The notes under the pieces were generated by a model. The model saw only the letters and a list, made by a program, of their open reading frames with translations, ran no database searches and had not been told where the DNA came from. Made by a program: the position numbers and the translations under genes. Source: Klebsiella pneumoniae (GTDB taxonomy: Bacteria > Pseudomonadota > Gammaproteobacteria > Ga0077536). Taken from it: a stretch of DNA of 64,000 bases. The DNA lies in NCBI GenBank assembly GCA_945862315.1, contig CAMAXW010000001.1, positions 1-64,000 on the forward strand, written 5' to 3'. This document shows positions 25,603 through 34,982 of the stretch, piece by piece. Position 1 is the first letter of the stretch; each line of letters starts with the position of its first letter.

Positions 25603-26391
25603 TCAGCCCCGCAAAGCGCCCGCCACATCCACCTGGGTGCGCAACACGTGGAGGTCTTCCAACGTGGGCCACGCTGTGGTGGGGACTTGCGCGGGAATCA
25701 CCAACTCAAAGCCGGTTTGGGTCTGCACTTGCGCCAGCGTGACGCCCGGGTGCAACGACACCAGCCGCAGACGTTTTTCCGCCGGGGTAAAATCCATGAT
25801 GCACAGCGGCGTAATGCAATATTTAGGACCGCCGCCCGGCAGTCCTAACTTCAGACGCGCGTCCGCACCACCACTACCCCACCCCACCGTGCTGATGAAG
25901 TCACAGCGGGGTACAAAAATGCGCGGCGTGTGGGTGTTCAGCACGATGTAATAGCGCCCCACATGGGTGGTGAGCGTGGGCGTGCCAACCGATCCCGGGC
26001 CACGAAATTTTAGGCGCCGAAAATCCTCGCCCACGCCAATCAAGTTGGTATTGCCGTGAGGATCGACCTGCAAACCGCCCACAAAAAAAACCCGCCGATG
26101 CCAATCCTTAACCTGATCAAAACGGTGGCCACGGTCGCTGAAGGATTCCGCCCAGCGCACCACTCGCGCATCCCAGCCAAAGGCGGGCATAGGCAGGTGA
26201 TCGAGGTGATGCACATTCATCCGTGCGCCCAGAAAAATGAGCTCCATGTTAGGGCCATGCGTGAGCTGCGCGAGGCGCACTGCCGCCTCGGGAATCGGCA
26301 GCGCAATACCGACTTGCAGTTCCTCGCCGTCGTTTAAATCGCGGGCCAAAAAACAGGCCAGAAGTTCAGCCGTAGAACAGCACGGGGTCAT
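25603..26391 (-). CDS. CoA-transferase-like subunit B, second copy (IpdB-type)
   Basis: 262 residues, paralogous to the gene at 20199. Shared segments are FFVGGLQVDPHGNTNLIGVG, KFRGPGSVGTPTL and HTPRIFVPRCDFIS. As in the other copy, the stretch holding the catalytic glutamate of true CoA-transferases reads LGARMNVHHLDHLP. It is 20 residues longer than the first copy. It follows the alpha gene with a 9-base gap. Confidence 0.82.
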   Translation of the reverse strand: MTPCCSTAELLACFLARDLNDGEELQVGIALPIPEAAVRLAQLTHGPNMELIFLGARMNVHHLDHLPMPAFGWDARVVRWAESFSDRGHRFDQVKDWHRRVFFVGGLQVDPHGNTNLIGVGEDFRRLKFRGPGSVGTPTLTTHVGRYYIVLNTHTPRIFVPRCDFISTVGWGSGGADARLKLGLPGGGPKYCITPLCIMDFTPAEKRLRLVSLHPGVTLAQVQTQTGFELVIPAQVPTTAWPTLEDLHVLRTQVDVAGALRG

Positions 26392-26400
26392 GGGGCGTCC

Positions 26401-27285
26401 CTAGTATTCGTGCAACGCGAGAAGACGCTTGAGGCCCACCCGCTCGAGATAATCCGCGTGGGTCGCGGGCTCATGGCAGTAACGGTTGAGGAATTCCGCC
26501 AAGCCTGCGGGCTGGTCGCGCTCGGCCGCCGCCGTCGCCACTGCGAGGTAATCGGCGAGAAACGCACTGTCCTGCACATACCATCCTCGGCTGTACCACG
26601 GATGTGCGCCCCACGGTAGCCGCACCACGGCGTCGGCACGCCCAATCGTGGTGGCCCAGGGGGCGGCACGAATAGCCTCGTTGGGGACTATTTTTTCGAC
26701 CTGCACGATGCAGTGCGTGGCCGCACGTTGCAGAAAGAGGTCAATCCAACCCGGCCCACCCTGATGCTGCACGTTGCCATAAACATCCGCCACGGAGGCA
26801 TGGAGCAAGGCCACGTCAGGTTTGATCGCCGGCACCGCGAGGAGGGTTTCGCCGTTGATGGGATCGCACATGAGTTTTAAATCAGGATTGATCTCCGGCA
26901 AGGAGGTGCCAACACCGCCCCGCCAGGGCAGAAAGGGCAGGCCTTTGCCGGCAGCTTCGAGACCGCTGGTGAGGATACCTTCCTCACATTCCCAGACCTC
27001 GATTTCGCCGCGCTGCGCCGCCCGCCGAAAACACGGGGCCACCGGCACGCCAAAACCGCCGCCGGCATAGTAGCTGATGGTCTTGCGCACACAGCCGCCG
27101 GCAATGAGGAGATCGAGCGCTAACCCACTCGCGATGACCGTGAGATCGCGCAACTGTTGGCGGATAACTTGCCGCACCAAGGCCATCGGCGTGGGCTCGC
27201 CAATGGCGATCGTCATGCCGTGGTCGAGCATCGCCACCGCCTGTGCTTCGGTGTGCAGACGCGAGGTGCGTACACCTGTGTTCAT
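26401..27285 (-). CDS. CoA-transferase-like subunit A, second copy (IpdA-type)
   Basis: 294 residues. Segments are GLALDLLIAGGCVRKTISYY, GLEAAGKGLPFLPWRGGVG and DVALLHASVADVYGNVQHQG. They align with the first copy but differ enough to suggest a separate substrate. ATG 27285 is preferred; the open frame begins 24 bases earlier at a GTG. It is divergent from a small ABM-domain gene. Confidence 0.82.
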   Translation of the reverse strand: MNTGVRTSRLHTEAQAVAMLDHGMTIAIGEPTPMALVRQVIRQQLRDLTVIASGLALDLLIAGGCVRKTISYYAGGGFGVPVAPCFRRAAQRGEIEVWECEEGILTSGLEAAGKGLPFLPWRGGVGTSLPEINPDLKLMCDPINGETLLAVPAIKPDVALLHASVADVYGNVQHQGGPGWIDLFLQRAATHCIVQVEKIVPNEAIRAAPWATTIGRADAVVRLPWGAHPWYSRGWYVQDSAFLADYLAVATAAAERDQPAGLAEFLNRYCHEPATHADYLERVGLKRLLALHEY

Positions 27286-27385
27286 GGTTGCTCTGGGGTA
27301 GACTGGCACACACTGACCTTATGCCACGATTAGCCTCGCGTGGTAAGCCGCCGTCGCGCGGCCACACCCGACAGGAAGCCCGCAC

Positions 27386-27685
27386 ATGACCATCCGCGTA
27401 ATACTCGACATCCCCGCAAGCCCCGCCACCCGCGAGGCGGTGCTGGCCTGTTTGAAAGAGGCGCTACCCACTACCCGCGCCTACGCGGGCTGCGAAGCAC
27501 TGGAACTCTTGGTCAATCAAGATGATCCTGGCAACGTGGTGGTCTATGAGCAATGGACCTCACGTGCGCATTACGACGCCTATCGCGCCTTCCGCGCCGA
27601 AAGCGGATTTTCTGCCGCGTTCCGCGCCTTGTTTGCCGAGCCACCGATCGTGCGGGTGTTGGATACAGAACACGTCTACCCCTGA
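27386..27685 (+). CDS. ABM-domain small protein (antibiotic biosynthesis monooxygenase-like)
   Basis: 99 residues with the ABM dimeric ferredoxin-like pattern: TREAVLACLKEALPTTRAYA, CEALELLVNQDDPGNVVVYE and QWTSRAHYDAYRAFR. These proteins oxidise aromatic rings without metal or flavin cofactors, or degrade heme; many have unknown roles. It stands alone between the divergent CoA-transferase pair and the P450 gene. Confidence 0.85.
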   Translation: MTIRVILDIPASPATREAVLACLKEALPTTRAYAGCEALELLVNQDDPGNVVVYEQWTSRAHYDAYRAFRAESGFSAAFRALFAEPPIVRVLDTEHVYP

Positions 27686-27794
27686 GTAGAACCTAGACCA
27701 CCTTGCCCCGCCACGTGCCGATGCCTCGTTGCGCGCCCCCAACCCCCGGCACCGAGCACGCGGCGCGCCCGATCGCTAGCGCCCTCTGGCCGTC

Positions 27795-29015
27795 ATGACA
27801 GCCAGCGACACCGAGATCCTCCACAGCTTCGACCTGCGGCAATTGCCGGCGTCCTTCTATGCCAACCCGTACCCCACTTACCACGCGCTGCGCCGCGTGG
27901 CGCCGGTGCTACGCGGCCCCGATGGCAGTTATTTTCTGACCCGGCACGCGGATCTAGACCGCGTCTATCGCGACCCTCGCAGCTTTAGCTCCGACAAACA
28001 GCGCCAGTTTAAGCCGGTGTTCGGTGACAGCCCGCTGTTTGAGCACCACACCACCAGCCTCGTCTTCAACGACCCGCCGCTCCACACGCAGGTACGCAAA
28101 GCCGTGGGTGATGCCCTGTCGCCACGCGCAGTGGCCGCGATGGCGCCGGCCTTAGCAGCCTTGGTCGAGCGCTTGCTAGACAGCCTGCCGACACAGGGGA
28201 CCTTCGATCTCATCGAGGCGTTTGCCGCCGTTATTCCGGTGGAAGTTATCGGTAATTTACTGCGCGTGCCGCCGGCCGAACGTGGGCCGCTGCGGGGTTG
28301 GTCGGCCGCCATTCTGGGCGCGTTAGAATTTGGCCTAGATGCGGCGGGCCACGCGCGCGGTAATCGGGCGGTGACCGAATTTGTGGACTATCTGCGCGAG
28401 CTCATTAGCGAACGGCGAAAAAATCCATCCAGCGCGCACGACGATGTACTGAGCCGCCTCATTCAATGGGAATCCAACGGCGAAAAACTCTCCGAACACC
28501 AGCTCTATCACCAGTGCATTTTTCTGCTGAACGCAGGTCACGAAACCACCACCAACCTCATTGGCAACAGCGTCCACGCGCTGCTGGATCAGCCCGCGGC
28601 ACGTGCCGAGTTGCTGGCTAATCCGGCGCTGATGGATGCCGCCATCGAGGAGTTCCTGCGCTACGATGCGCCCGTGCAACTGGGCAACCGGCTAGCGCAA
28701 GTGGATGTCACGCTGGGGGGCGTAGACATTCCGGCTGGTAGCACGCTGACGCTCTGCATCGGGGCCGCTAACCGCGACCCCGCGGTGTTCGCCGATCCCG
28801 ATCGCTTGTGGCTGGCCCGCACACCCAACCCACAGCTGGCCTTCGGGGGCGGCATTCACACCTGCGCGGGCCTGCATGTGGCGCGCTTGGAAGCGAAGAT
28901 TGGGATTGCCAGATTGCTCGCCCGCCGGCCCCGGCTAGCGCTGGCCGGCCCAGCCATCCGCGCGCAGCGTGCGCGCTTTCGCGGTTTTACCCAGCTCCCG
29001 GTCAGCGTCGACTAG
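27795..29015 (+). CDS. Cytochrome P450
   Basis: 406 residues, the normal size for a soluble bacterial P450. The I-helix reads LNAGHETTTNLIG, the K-helix EEFLRYDAP, and the heme-binding loop FGGGIHTCAGLHVARLE carries the axial cysteine. It needs a ferredoxin and reductase, and neither is adjacent. It is followed closely by an acyl-CoA synthetase gene, an arrangement seen for hydroxylases that attack a terminal methyl group or ring before CoA activation. Confidence 0.95.
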   Translation: MTASDTEILHSFDLRQLPASFYANPYPTYHALRRVAPVLRGPDGSYFLTRHADLDRVYRDPRSFSSDKQRQFKPVFGDSPLFEHHTTSLVFNDPPLHTQVRKAVGDALSPRAVAAMAPALAALVERLLDSLPTQGTFDLIEAFAAVIPVEVIGNLLRVPPAERGPLRGWSAAILGALEFGLDAAGHARGNRAVTEFVDYLRELISERRKNPSSAHDDVLSRLIQWESNGEKLSEHQLYHQCIFLLNAGHETTTNLIGNSVHALLDQPAARAELLANPALMDAAIEEFLRYDAPVQLGNRLAQVDVTLGGVDIPAGSTLTLCIGAANRDPAVFADPDRLWLARTPNPQLAFGGGIHTCAGLHVARLEAKIGIARLLARRPRLALAGPAIRAQRARFRGFTQLPVSVD

Positions 29016-29065
29016 GGGCGCTGCCAACAAATTATTTTTTGTATCAACAACGAAGGAACGAGTCT

Positions 29066-30685
29066 GTGTCCGATTTTCAGTTGAATTTGAAACGCTTGAT
29101 CGAGCGTCCCGAGCGCTACTTTCCCCGTAACGAAATTGTCTCTCGGCAAGACGATGGCTCGCTGTTTCGCTATACCTATCGCGAGTACTGCGCGCGCGTG
29201 CGGCGCTTGGCCAGCGCCTTGGGGCGGCTGGGCCTAAAGCTTGGCGAACGCGTGGCCACGTTGAGCTGGAACACCCACCAGCATCTAGAGTTGTATTTTG
29301 CCGTGCCGTGCAGTGGTCGGGTCTTGCACACGGCTAATCTGCGCTTGTCTGATGAACATCTCGCCTATTCGATGAATCACGCTGAAGACGTGGCCGTTTT
29401 TTTCTCGCCCGATCTGCTGGGTCAATTAGAAACCATCGCCCCGCTGCTCAAGCACGTACGGGCGTACGTCATGCTGGCGGAGCTAGTGCCCACGGATTCC
29501 ACCCTCAGCCCGCTGTATGCGTACGAAGACCTAATCGCCGGCGGTGATCCCGGTTTCGAATACCCAGAAATAGACGAACACGCGCCCGCCTCCATCTGCT
29601 TTACCTCCGCCACCACCGGCAATCCCAAAGGCGTCGCCTATACGCATCGCGGGCTTTATCTGCATTCGCAGGTGATTTGTAACGTCGATACGATGGCAGT
29701 GTCGGAAAAAGACACCCTGTTGCCCATCGCGCCCATGTTCCATGTGAACGCTTGGGGCGTACCGTTTGCCGGGGTCTGGATGGGTTCAAAATTCGTCTTT
29801 CCGGGCCAGCGGCCACACGCAGCCGATCTGCTGCAACTGGTTCAAGACGAGCGCGTGACGTTCACTTTTGGCGCAGTGACCGTGGGCATCGACCTGATGA
29901 CGTTATTGACAACTCAGCCCTACGACATCTCCAGTCTGCGGGCACTGATGTTGGGCGGTTCGGCCACCCCGCCGGCGGTGATGAAGTTCTTCCAGGAACA
30001 GCATCACGTGCCAATTTTTACCGCGTGGGGCTCTACCGAATGCGCCCCCATCGCCACGGCGGTATGCATCAAGCGCGACCAGACCGATCTGGATCTCGAC
30101 GGCGAAATTGCGATTCGCGCGCGCCAAGGCATTCCTGTGCCCGGGGTCGATCTGTGCGTGCTCGACGATGAAGGCCGACAGATTCCGTGGGATGACCGGG
30201 CGATAGGCGAAGTGCGGGTGCGCGGCCCCTGGATCGCCACCACTTATATCGATGAGCCGCGTAGCCGGGAGAGTTTTATCGAGGGTTGGTGGTGCAGTGG
30301 CGATATTGCGAGCGTGAATGAAGACGGCGTGATGAAACTCGTGGACCGCGCCAAGGACTTGATCAAATCCGGCGGCGAGTGGATTTCATCGGTCGATCTG
30401 GAAAATACGCTCATCGCCCATCCGGCCGTGCGCGAAGCCATGGTGGTCGGACGTCCGCACGTTAAATGGATCGAGCGCCCCATCGCTTTCTTGGTCGGCG
30501 ATCCGTCCGTGCCCCGCCCCAGCGCTGCGGCGCTAGGCGCACACCTGAGTGAAAATGGCATTGCCAAATGGTGGCTGCCGGATGAATTCATCTTTCTGGA
30601 GGCGCTCCCCAAGACCGGGGTCGGCAAGTTCGACAAGAAATTAATGCGCGAGAAAATGGACGAGTATCTAGCGAAAGCGTGCTGA
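29066..30685 (+). CDS. Fatty-acyl-CoA synthetase-like (ANL superfamily)
   Basis: 539 residues. The AMP-binding motif is CFTSATTGNPKGVAYTHR, the A5 motif AWGSTECAP, the hinge region WWCSGDIASVNEDGVMKLVD and the catalytic lysine region PKTGVGKFDKK. It forms an acyl-adenylate and then the CoA thioester of a carboxylic acid. The start is taken as GTG 29066 with GAAGGAAC upstream; the frame is open far into the P450 gene but that extension has no domain content. It is probably co-transcribed with the P450. Confidence 0.92.
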   Translation: MSDFQLNLKRLIERPERYFPRNEIVSRQDDGSLFRYTYREYCARVRRLASALGRLGLKLGERVATLSWNTHQHLELYFAVPCSGRVLHTANLRLSDEHLAYSMNHAEDVAVFFSPDLLGQLETIAPLLKHVRAYVMLAELVPTDSTLSPLYAYEDLIAGGDPGFEYPEIDEHAPASICFTSATTGNPKGVAYTHRGLYLHSQVICNVDTMAVSEKDTLLPIAPMFHVNAWGVPFAGVWMGSKFVFPGQRPHAADLLQLVQDERVTFTFGAVTVGIDLMTLLTTQPYDISSLRALMLGGSATPPAVMKFFQEQHHVPIFTAWGSTECAPIATAVCIKRDQTDLDLDGEIAIRARQGIPVPGVDLCVLDDEGRQIPWDDRAIGEVRVRGPWIATTYIDEPRSRESFIEGWWCSGDIASVNEDGVMKLVDRAKDLIKSGGEWISSVDLENTLIAHPAVREAMVVGRPHVKWIERPIAFLVGDPSVPRPSAAALGAHLSENGIAKWWLPDEFIFLEALPKTGVGKFDKKLMREKMDEYLAKAC

Positions 30686-30710
30686 AAAAAAACCACCGCG
30701 GATAGCGGTG
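30685..30710 (-). terminator. Intrinsic terminator for minus-strand transcription
   Basis: CACCGC (30694-30699) and GCGGTG (30705-30710) form a stem with loop GGATA. Read on the minus strand, the stem is followed by a run of eight T (30692-30685). It could stop transcription coming from the LLM gene at 31071-32141. It abuts the stop codon of the acyl-CoA synthetase. Confidence 0.65.
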
Positions 30711-31070
30711 TCACGGCGACACGCGTTAAACACACCGATCTAAAAAAGGATCCACCCCGCTGCTGGCGACGGCTCCCCATCACGCGCTGAACGTGGCGGC
30801 TATCCACGCGTGGAAGAAAACCACGGCCCCCTACCCAAAGGCGCGTTCGCTGCGCACGGAGATGTCCAAGGATTGGACCGCCAACCTCGAACGTTTCAAG
30901 CGCTACCCGTTGCCCGCTTGGTCGCTGGAGGCTATCCGGTTCCTATTTGAGCAGCGTGGTGACTTGCGCCAAAAGTTGAAAACGGTTTTGGCTTCCCAGC
31001 CCGGGCCTTCGCGATCCTGCCTTAGCCTAGAGGGACGCGGCGCCGACACCGCCGCGTCCTGCCGCAAGGT
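30711..31070. other. Intergenic stretch between convergent genes
   Basis: About 360 bases. A plus-strand open frame starts at 30793 and runs on into the LLM gene in antisense. It has no ribosome site or family features, so no gene is called. No other element was recognised. Confidence 0.5.
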
Positions 31071-32141
31071 CTACCGAAACGCCGGCATGATCTCGTTGGC
31101 AAATTGGTCGATGGTTTCGTCCGCATCTAGGATTGGCTGTACCGCCACCTGATGCACGCCGGCCGCCTGCATCTGCCGGATGGACTCGATAATTTCTTCC
31201 TTCGTGCCAACGAGCGTAGTGGCGCGCATGATTTTCTCGGTCATTAGCGCTTCATGTTCTGGCCGCAGTTTCTGCAGATAGCCGCTGTAGAGCTTCAGAT
31301 GGCGCGTTTCAATGGGTGACTCGGGATCCTTGTACACATTGTTGAACGCTATGATTTCATCGCGCAGGTCGGCGGGCAGCAGGTCTGGATCGTGGTGGGT
31401 GGAGAGCGCAAAAATATTGCTGCTGGAGGCCACCATGGGGCCCACCGCCTCGCGCACGGCGTGGGTTTCAATGTCCTTCGCGTGTTGCGTGAGATAGAAC
31501 GCCGTCATCGACAAAATATAGATGGACTCGGGATCACGTCCGGCCCGGCGCGCGCCTTCTTTCACGTTGTCTACCATCCACTTCACGATGGAGGGATGGA
31601 CGGCGCCGAACAGAATCACCCCATCGGCAATCTCACCCGCCATCTGGGCCACTTTTGGCCCGCTTGCGGCGATGTAAATTGGGATGTGGTCTTGAATATT
31701 GATGTAACCCATGTCGGGGTTGAGAAATTTGATCTTGCGGTGGCGCTTGCCTTCCGAGTAATCCGTGACTTCATCCTTGAACAGCCCTTGGCAGACCTCA
31801 ATGTGCTCGCGCAGTTCCTCTAACTTGGCCGCCGGCATGCCCAGCGTCCGGCGCGTGGTGTTCCCGGTGCCTATGCCGAGTACGGCGCGACCCGGTGCGA
31901 TTTGATTGATGGTCGCCATACCACAGGCGGTGAGCGGCGCAATGCGCGACTTCGGGTTGGTAACGCCCGGCCCGAGAATAATTTTGTTAGTGCCCGCCGC
32001 ACACAGCGCCAATGAAGCATAGACCTCACTGCCCAACATCTGGCTGTCATAAAGCCAGCCGTGCGAATAGCCACGGTCTTCTGCGTGTTTTACTTGCGGC
32101 GTGACCTGACACGAACCCATGAAAACAAAACCAAAATCCAT
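31071..32141 (-). CDS. LLM-class F420/flavin-dependent oxidoreductase
   Basis: 356-residue TIM barrel of the luciferase-like family. The pattern is FGFVFMGSCQVTPQVKHAED, then NKIILGPGVTNPKSRIAPLT, RAVLGIGTGNTTRRTLGMP and PIYIAASGPKVAQMAGEIAD. These features place it with methylene-tetrahydromethanopterin-reductase-like and F420-dependent members. ATG 32141 has GGAG upstream; the frame is open to 32324 with no added domain. It converges on the acyl-CoA synthetase gene. Confidence 0.88.
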   Translation of the reverse strand: MDFGFVFMGSCQVTPQVKHAEDRGYSHGWLYDSQMLGSEVYASLALCAAGTNKIILGPGVTNPKSRIAPLTACGMATINQIAPGRAVLGIGTGNTTRRTLGMPAAKLEELREHIEVCQGLFKDEVTDYSEGKRHRKIKFLNPDMGYINIQDHIPIYIAASGPKVAQMAGEIADGVILFGAVHPSIVKWMVDNVKEGARRAGRDPESIYILSMTAFYLTQHAKDIETHAVREAVGPMVASSSNIFALSTHHDPDLLPADLRDEIIAFNNVYKDPESPIETRHLKLYSGYLQKLRPEHEALMTEKIMRATTLVGTKEEIIESIRQMQAAGVHQVAVQPILDADETIDQFANEIMPAFR

Positions 32142-32337
32142 CACACACTCTCCGGGTTTAATAATGTCGAATAGCTTAGGTAATTTCTCAGAATTGTCGT
32201 GGAAGTTTTCGGCCGACACAACCGTTTCATCCCGGGCGGCGTGGCCAAACGTGACCCACGTAACCACCATCCTGAGGTTCTTTTGGCTGCCCCCGTGCAA
32301 GGGGCATCCAGCGACGACCACCATTTAAAACAAGACG

Positions 32338-32958
32338 CTAACGCTTCTCACAGGCAAAAGTAGTGAAGCACCAATCACTGTCAATGACGTGGGTTTTTGC
32401 AAAACCAATCGTTTTAAACAACTCTAAATAATATTGAATATCATCGATAAACATGATGTTAGCCACGCTGGCCTGCTTTTGTTTGATCTCTTCCTCTGAC
32501 ACACCACGCGCTCTTTTGTAATCGTGATAGAAATTAATGGCCAGCGGATCAAGTGAGGTCTTCTCACTGATGACGACCATGCCACCCGGCGCGAGGTTAT
32601 CAAAGATAGACTGCAAATAAGTTGCTTTATCTCTGATGAAATGGAGAGTCCAGTTAATCAACACCACAGCGTAGGGGCCGGCCGGCAGTTGGTCGCTGCA
32701 GCTGAGCGTGGCGATATTGGGCGGGCATTTATCGAGCATAACTTGGCTGCTATCCACCCCGTGCAAATTAACAAAGCCATTTTCATGCAGGCGAATAAGG
32801 GTTTCGCCAACCGCGCAACCGACATCAATTATTTTCGCCGACGCACCGTACAGTTTGCATATCTCAACTGATTTTTTGATCACGTTTTCATAGTTTGGAA
32901 TATGCTGCCGTGCATGCGCTGCAAATGTCTTTGCAACGTTTTCGTCGAACTCCCACAT
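32338..32958 (-). CDS. CmoA-like SAM-dependent methyltransferase-fold protein
   Basis: 206 residues. The SAM motif is IDVGCAVGETLIRL, motif II NLHGVDSSQVMLDKCP, and GGMVVISEKTSLDPLA is followed by YHDYKRARGVSEEEIKQKQ. The last stretch closely recalls CmoA (carboxy-SAM synthase), whose homologue reads YHHD-KRANGYSELEI. It could form carboxy-SAM or be an ordinary methyltransferase. ATG 32958 has GAGAAGAC upstream. The gene is visibly richer in A and T than its neighbours, a sign of separate origin. No cmoB partner is adjacent. Confidence 0.75.
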   Translation of the reverse strand: MWEFDENVAKTFAAHARQHIPNYENVIKKSVEICKLYGASAKIIDVGCAVGETLIRLHENGFVNLHGVDSSQVMLDKCPPNIATLSCSDQLPAGPYAVVLINWTLHFIRDKATYLQSIFDNLAPGGMVVISEKTSLDPLAINFYHDYKRARGVSEEEIKQKQASVANIMFIDDIQYYLELFKTIGFAKTHVIDSDWCFTTFACEKR

Positions 32959-33063
32959 AGTCTTCTCTCCACTTATTGACAGCAACGGCAGACGGGAACC
33001 TAGTCGCTGATAAAACTCTTGTGATAGGTCACAGGCACTCGGGTGAAATTTTCAAGCCATCCC

Positions 33064-34875
33064 TCAACGCTGAAATTGCAGCGCGGCAAGTTTGGCATAC
33101 AGACCACCCGCGGCCTGCAGCTCAAGATGGGTCCCGAGTTCTACTAACTGTCCGAAATCCAGCACAGCAATGCGATCAGCTTTTTGCACCGTGGCCAAGC
33201 GATGGGCAATGATGAGCGTGGTGTGGTTTTGCATGAGTTCACCCAGAGCCTGTTGGACTAGGCGTTCGGATTCTGCGTCCAGCGCGCTCGTCGCCTCATC
33301 CAACAATAATAGGGGACGCTGTGCCAGTACCGCTCGCGCAATCGCCAAGCGCTGGCGCTGGCCACCTGACAGTTGCACACCGCGTTCACCCAACGGTGTG
33401 GCGAGTCCCTGCGGTAAGCGCTCGATAAATTCCCAAGCGTAAGCCGCGTGGCAGGCGGCCACCACGTCGGCGTCGCTCGCGGCTGGGCGGCCATAACGCA
33501 CGTTGTCGGCGACGCTGGCGGCGAAAATGACGGGATCCTGCGACACCAACGCCATCGCTCCCCGTAAATCCGCAAGGCTGAGTGTCCGGCTATCCACGCC
33601 ATCCAGACGAATCAGGCCGGCCTGAGGGTCGTAGTAGCGCAACAACAATTGGAAAAGAGTCGTTTTGCCGGCACCCGACGGCCCCACGAGGGCGACCTGC
33701 TCGCCCGGCGCCACTTGAAGTGTGAAGTCGCGCAGGGCCAAAGTCTCCGGACGTGAGGGGTAAGCAAAAGTGAGCTGCTCAAAACTGAGCGCGCCGCGCG
33801 CGGGGCGCGTGAGGGGGATGGGTTTAGCGGGCGCGGTGACTTGTGGCTGGGTATTCAATAGCTCTAGCAGGCGCTCGGCCGCACCCGCCGCGCGCTGCAA
33901 GTCGCCCATGACTTCGGCGAGCGCGCCAACCGCTCCCGCGACAATCACCGCGTAAAACACAAAGGCCGAGAGCGCGCCGGGCGACAAACGTCCGGCTACC
34001 ACATCGTTCCCGCCCACCCACAAAATGACGCCGATAGCACTAAAGGCCAGCAAAATAACTGACGCCACCATCGCGGCGCGCACGAGAATCCGGCGCTCAG
34101 CGGTGTGGAATTGCGCTTCGACGCGCACGCCGAATGCAGCGCGGTCCACTGGCTCGTGGACATAGGCCTGGACGGTACGGATTTCATGCAGGGTTTCATC
34201 GATGAACGCGGCCACGTCTGCCAGACGGTCTTGGCTGGCCCGCGAGAGCCGGCGCACGCGACGACCGGCCAGAATGATAGGGAGAAAGACCAGCGGCACA
34301 CCGAATAACACCAGCAGGGTGAGCTTGGCCGAGGTGATCGCAAGCATCACCAAGGCACCCAACATCAGCAAAAGATTGCGCACGGCAAAAGAGGCGGAGG
34401 AACCGATAACGACCTCTAGCAGACTGACGTCGTTGGTCACACGGGAGATCACTTCGCCGGTGCGAGTCACCTCAAAAAAGGCGGGCGACAAGCGCAGGAT
34501 GTGGTCGAACAGTGCACGACGAATGTCCGCTGTGACGCGTTCACCTAACCAAGTCACCCAATAAAAGCGGGCAAAAGTTGCCCCAGCCATCACCAAAATA
34601 ACCACCAACAAACCGACCAAAGCTTGGTTGAGCAGGCGGGGATCGCCCGCCAGAATGCCGCCGTCGATGACGCGCTTTACGCCTTGACCAATCGCCAGCA
34701 CGCTGCCGGCGGCGACCAGCAGCGCCAGCGCCGCCCCCACCGCGCGGCGCCAATAGGGGCACACAAAGCGCCATAGCACCGAGATTTGGCGCAAGTCGCG
34801 TGAGATGGGGCGCGCGGCAGAGGCGTTTGAAGTCGCGACGAAAAATTCCTTGGGGGTAGAAAACCCGCGCAGCAT
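33064..34875 (-). CDS. ABC exporter, fused permease and ATPase (MsbA-like)
   Basis: 603 residues. Six hydrophobic segments cover about 30-310. The ATPase has the Walker A GPSGAGKTT, signature LSGGQRQR, Walker B LLLLDEATSALD and the H-loop IAHRL. It is a half-transporter that dimerises to export lipids, drugs or peptides. The start is uncertain: ATG 34875 has GGGGATGA upstream, and the frame is open to 34959. It is divergent from an esterase gene. Confidence 0.9.
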   Translation of the reverse strand: MLRGFSTPKEFFVATSNASAARPISRDLRQISVLWRFVCPYWRRAVGAALALLVAAGSVLAIGQGVKRVIDGGILAGDPRLLNQALVGLLVVILVMAGATFARFYWVTWLGERVTADIRRALFDHILRLSPAFFEVTRTGEVISRVTNDVSLLEVVIGSSASFAVRNLLLMLGALVMLAITSAKLTLLVLFGVPLVFLPIILAGRRVRRLSRASQDRLADVAAFIDETLHEIRTVQAYVHEPVDRAAFGVRVEAQFHTAERRILVRAAMVASVILLAFSAIGVILWVGGNDVVAGRLSPGALSAFVFYAVIVAGAVGALAEVMGDLQRAAGAAERLLELLNTQPQVTAPAKPIPLTRPARGALSFEQLTFAYPSRPETLALRDFTLQVAPGEQVALVGPSGAGKTTLFQLLLRYYDPQAGLIRLDGVDSRTLSLADLRGAMALVSQDPVIFAASVADNVRYGRPAASDADVVAACHAAYAWEFIERLPQGLATPLGERGVQLSGGQRQRLAIARAVLAQRPLLLLDEATSALDAESERLVQQALGELMQNHTTLIIAHRLATVQKADRIAVLDFGQLVELGTHLELQAAGGLYAKLAALQFQR

Positions 34876-34982
34876 AACCGGGGCTTCATCCCCGTACAGG
34901 GCTTGTATAGTATCGAGCGTGCGCAGGCGCGCCACTGGCCCTGTGATCAAACCCACCAACTGCCCGCAGCGGAGGAAATTCC

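Noticed and set aside
28808-29065. N-terminal extension of the acyl-CoA synthetase frame into the P450 gene
   Set aside because: This part is the P450 gene read in another frame. GTG 29066 has a good ribosome site and begins the family homology.
30793-31152. 119-residue plus-strand frame after the acyl-CoA synthetase
   Set aside because: Its second part is antisense to the LLM gene and the first part has no ribosome site or family features.
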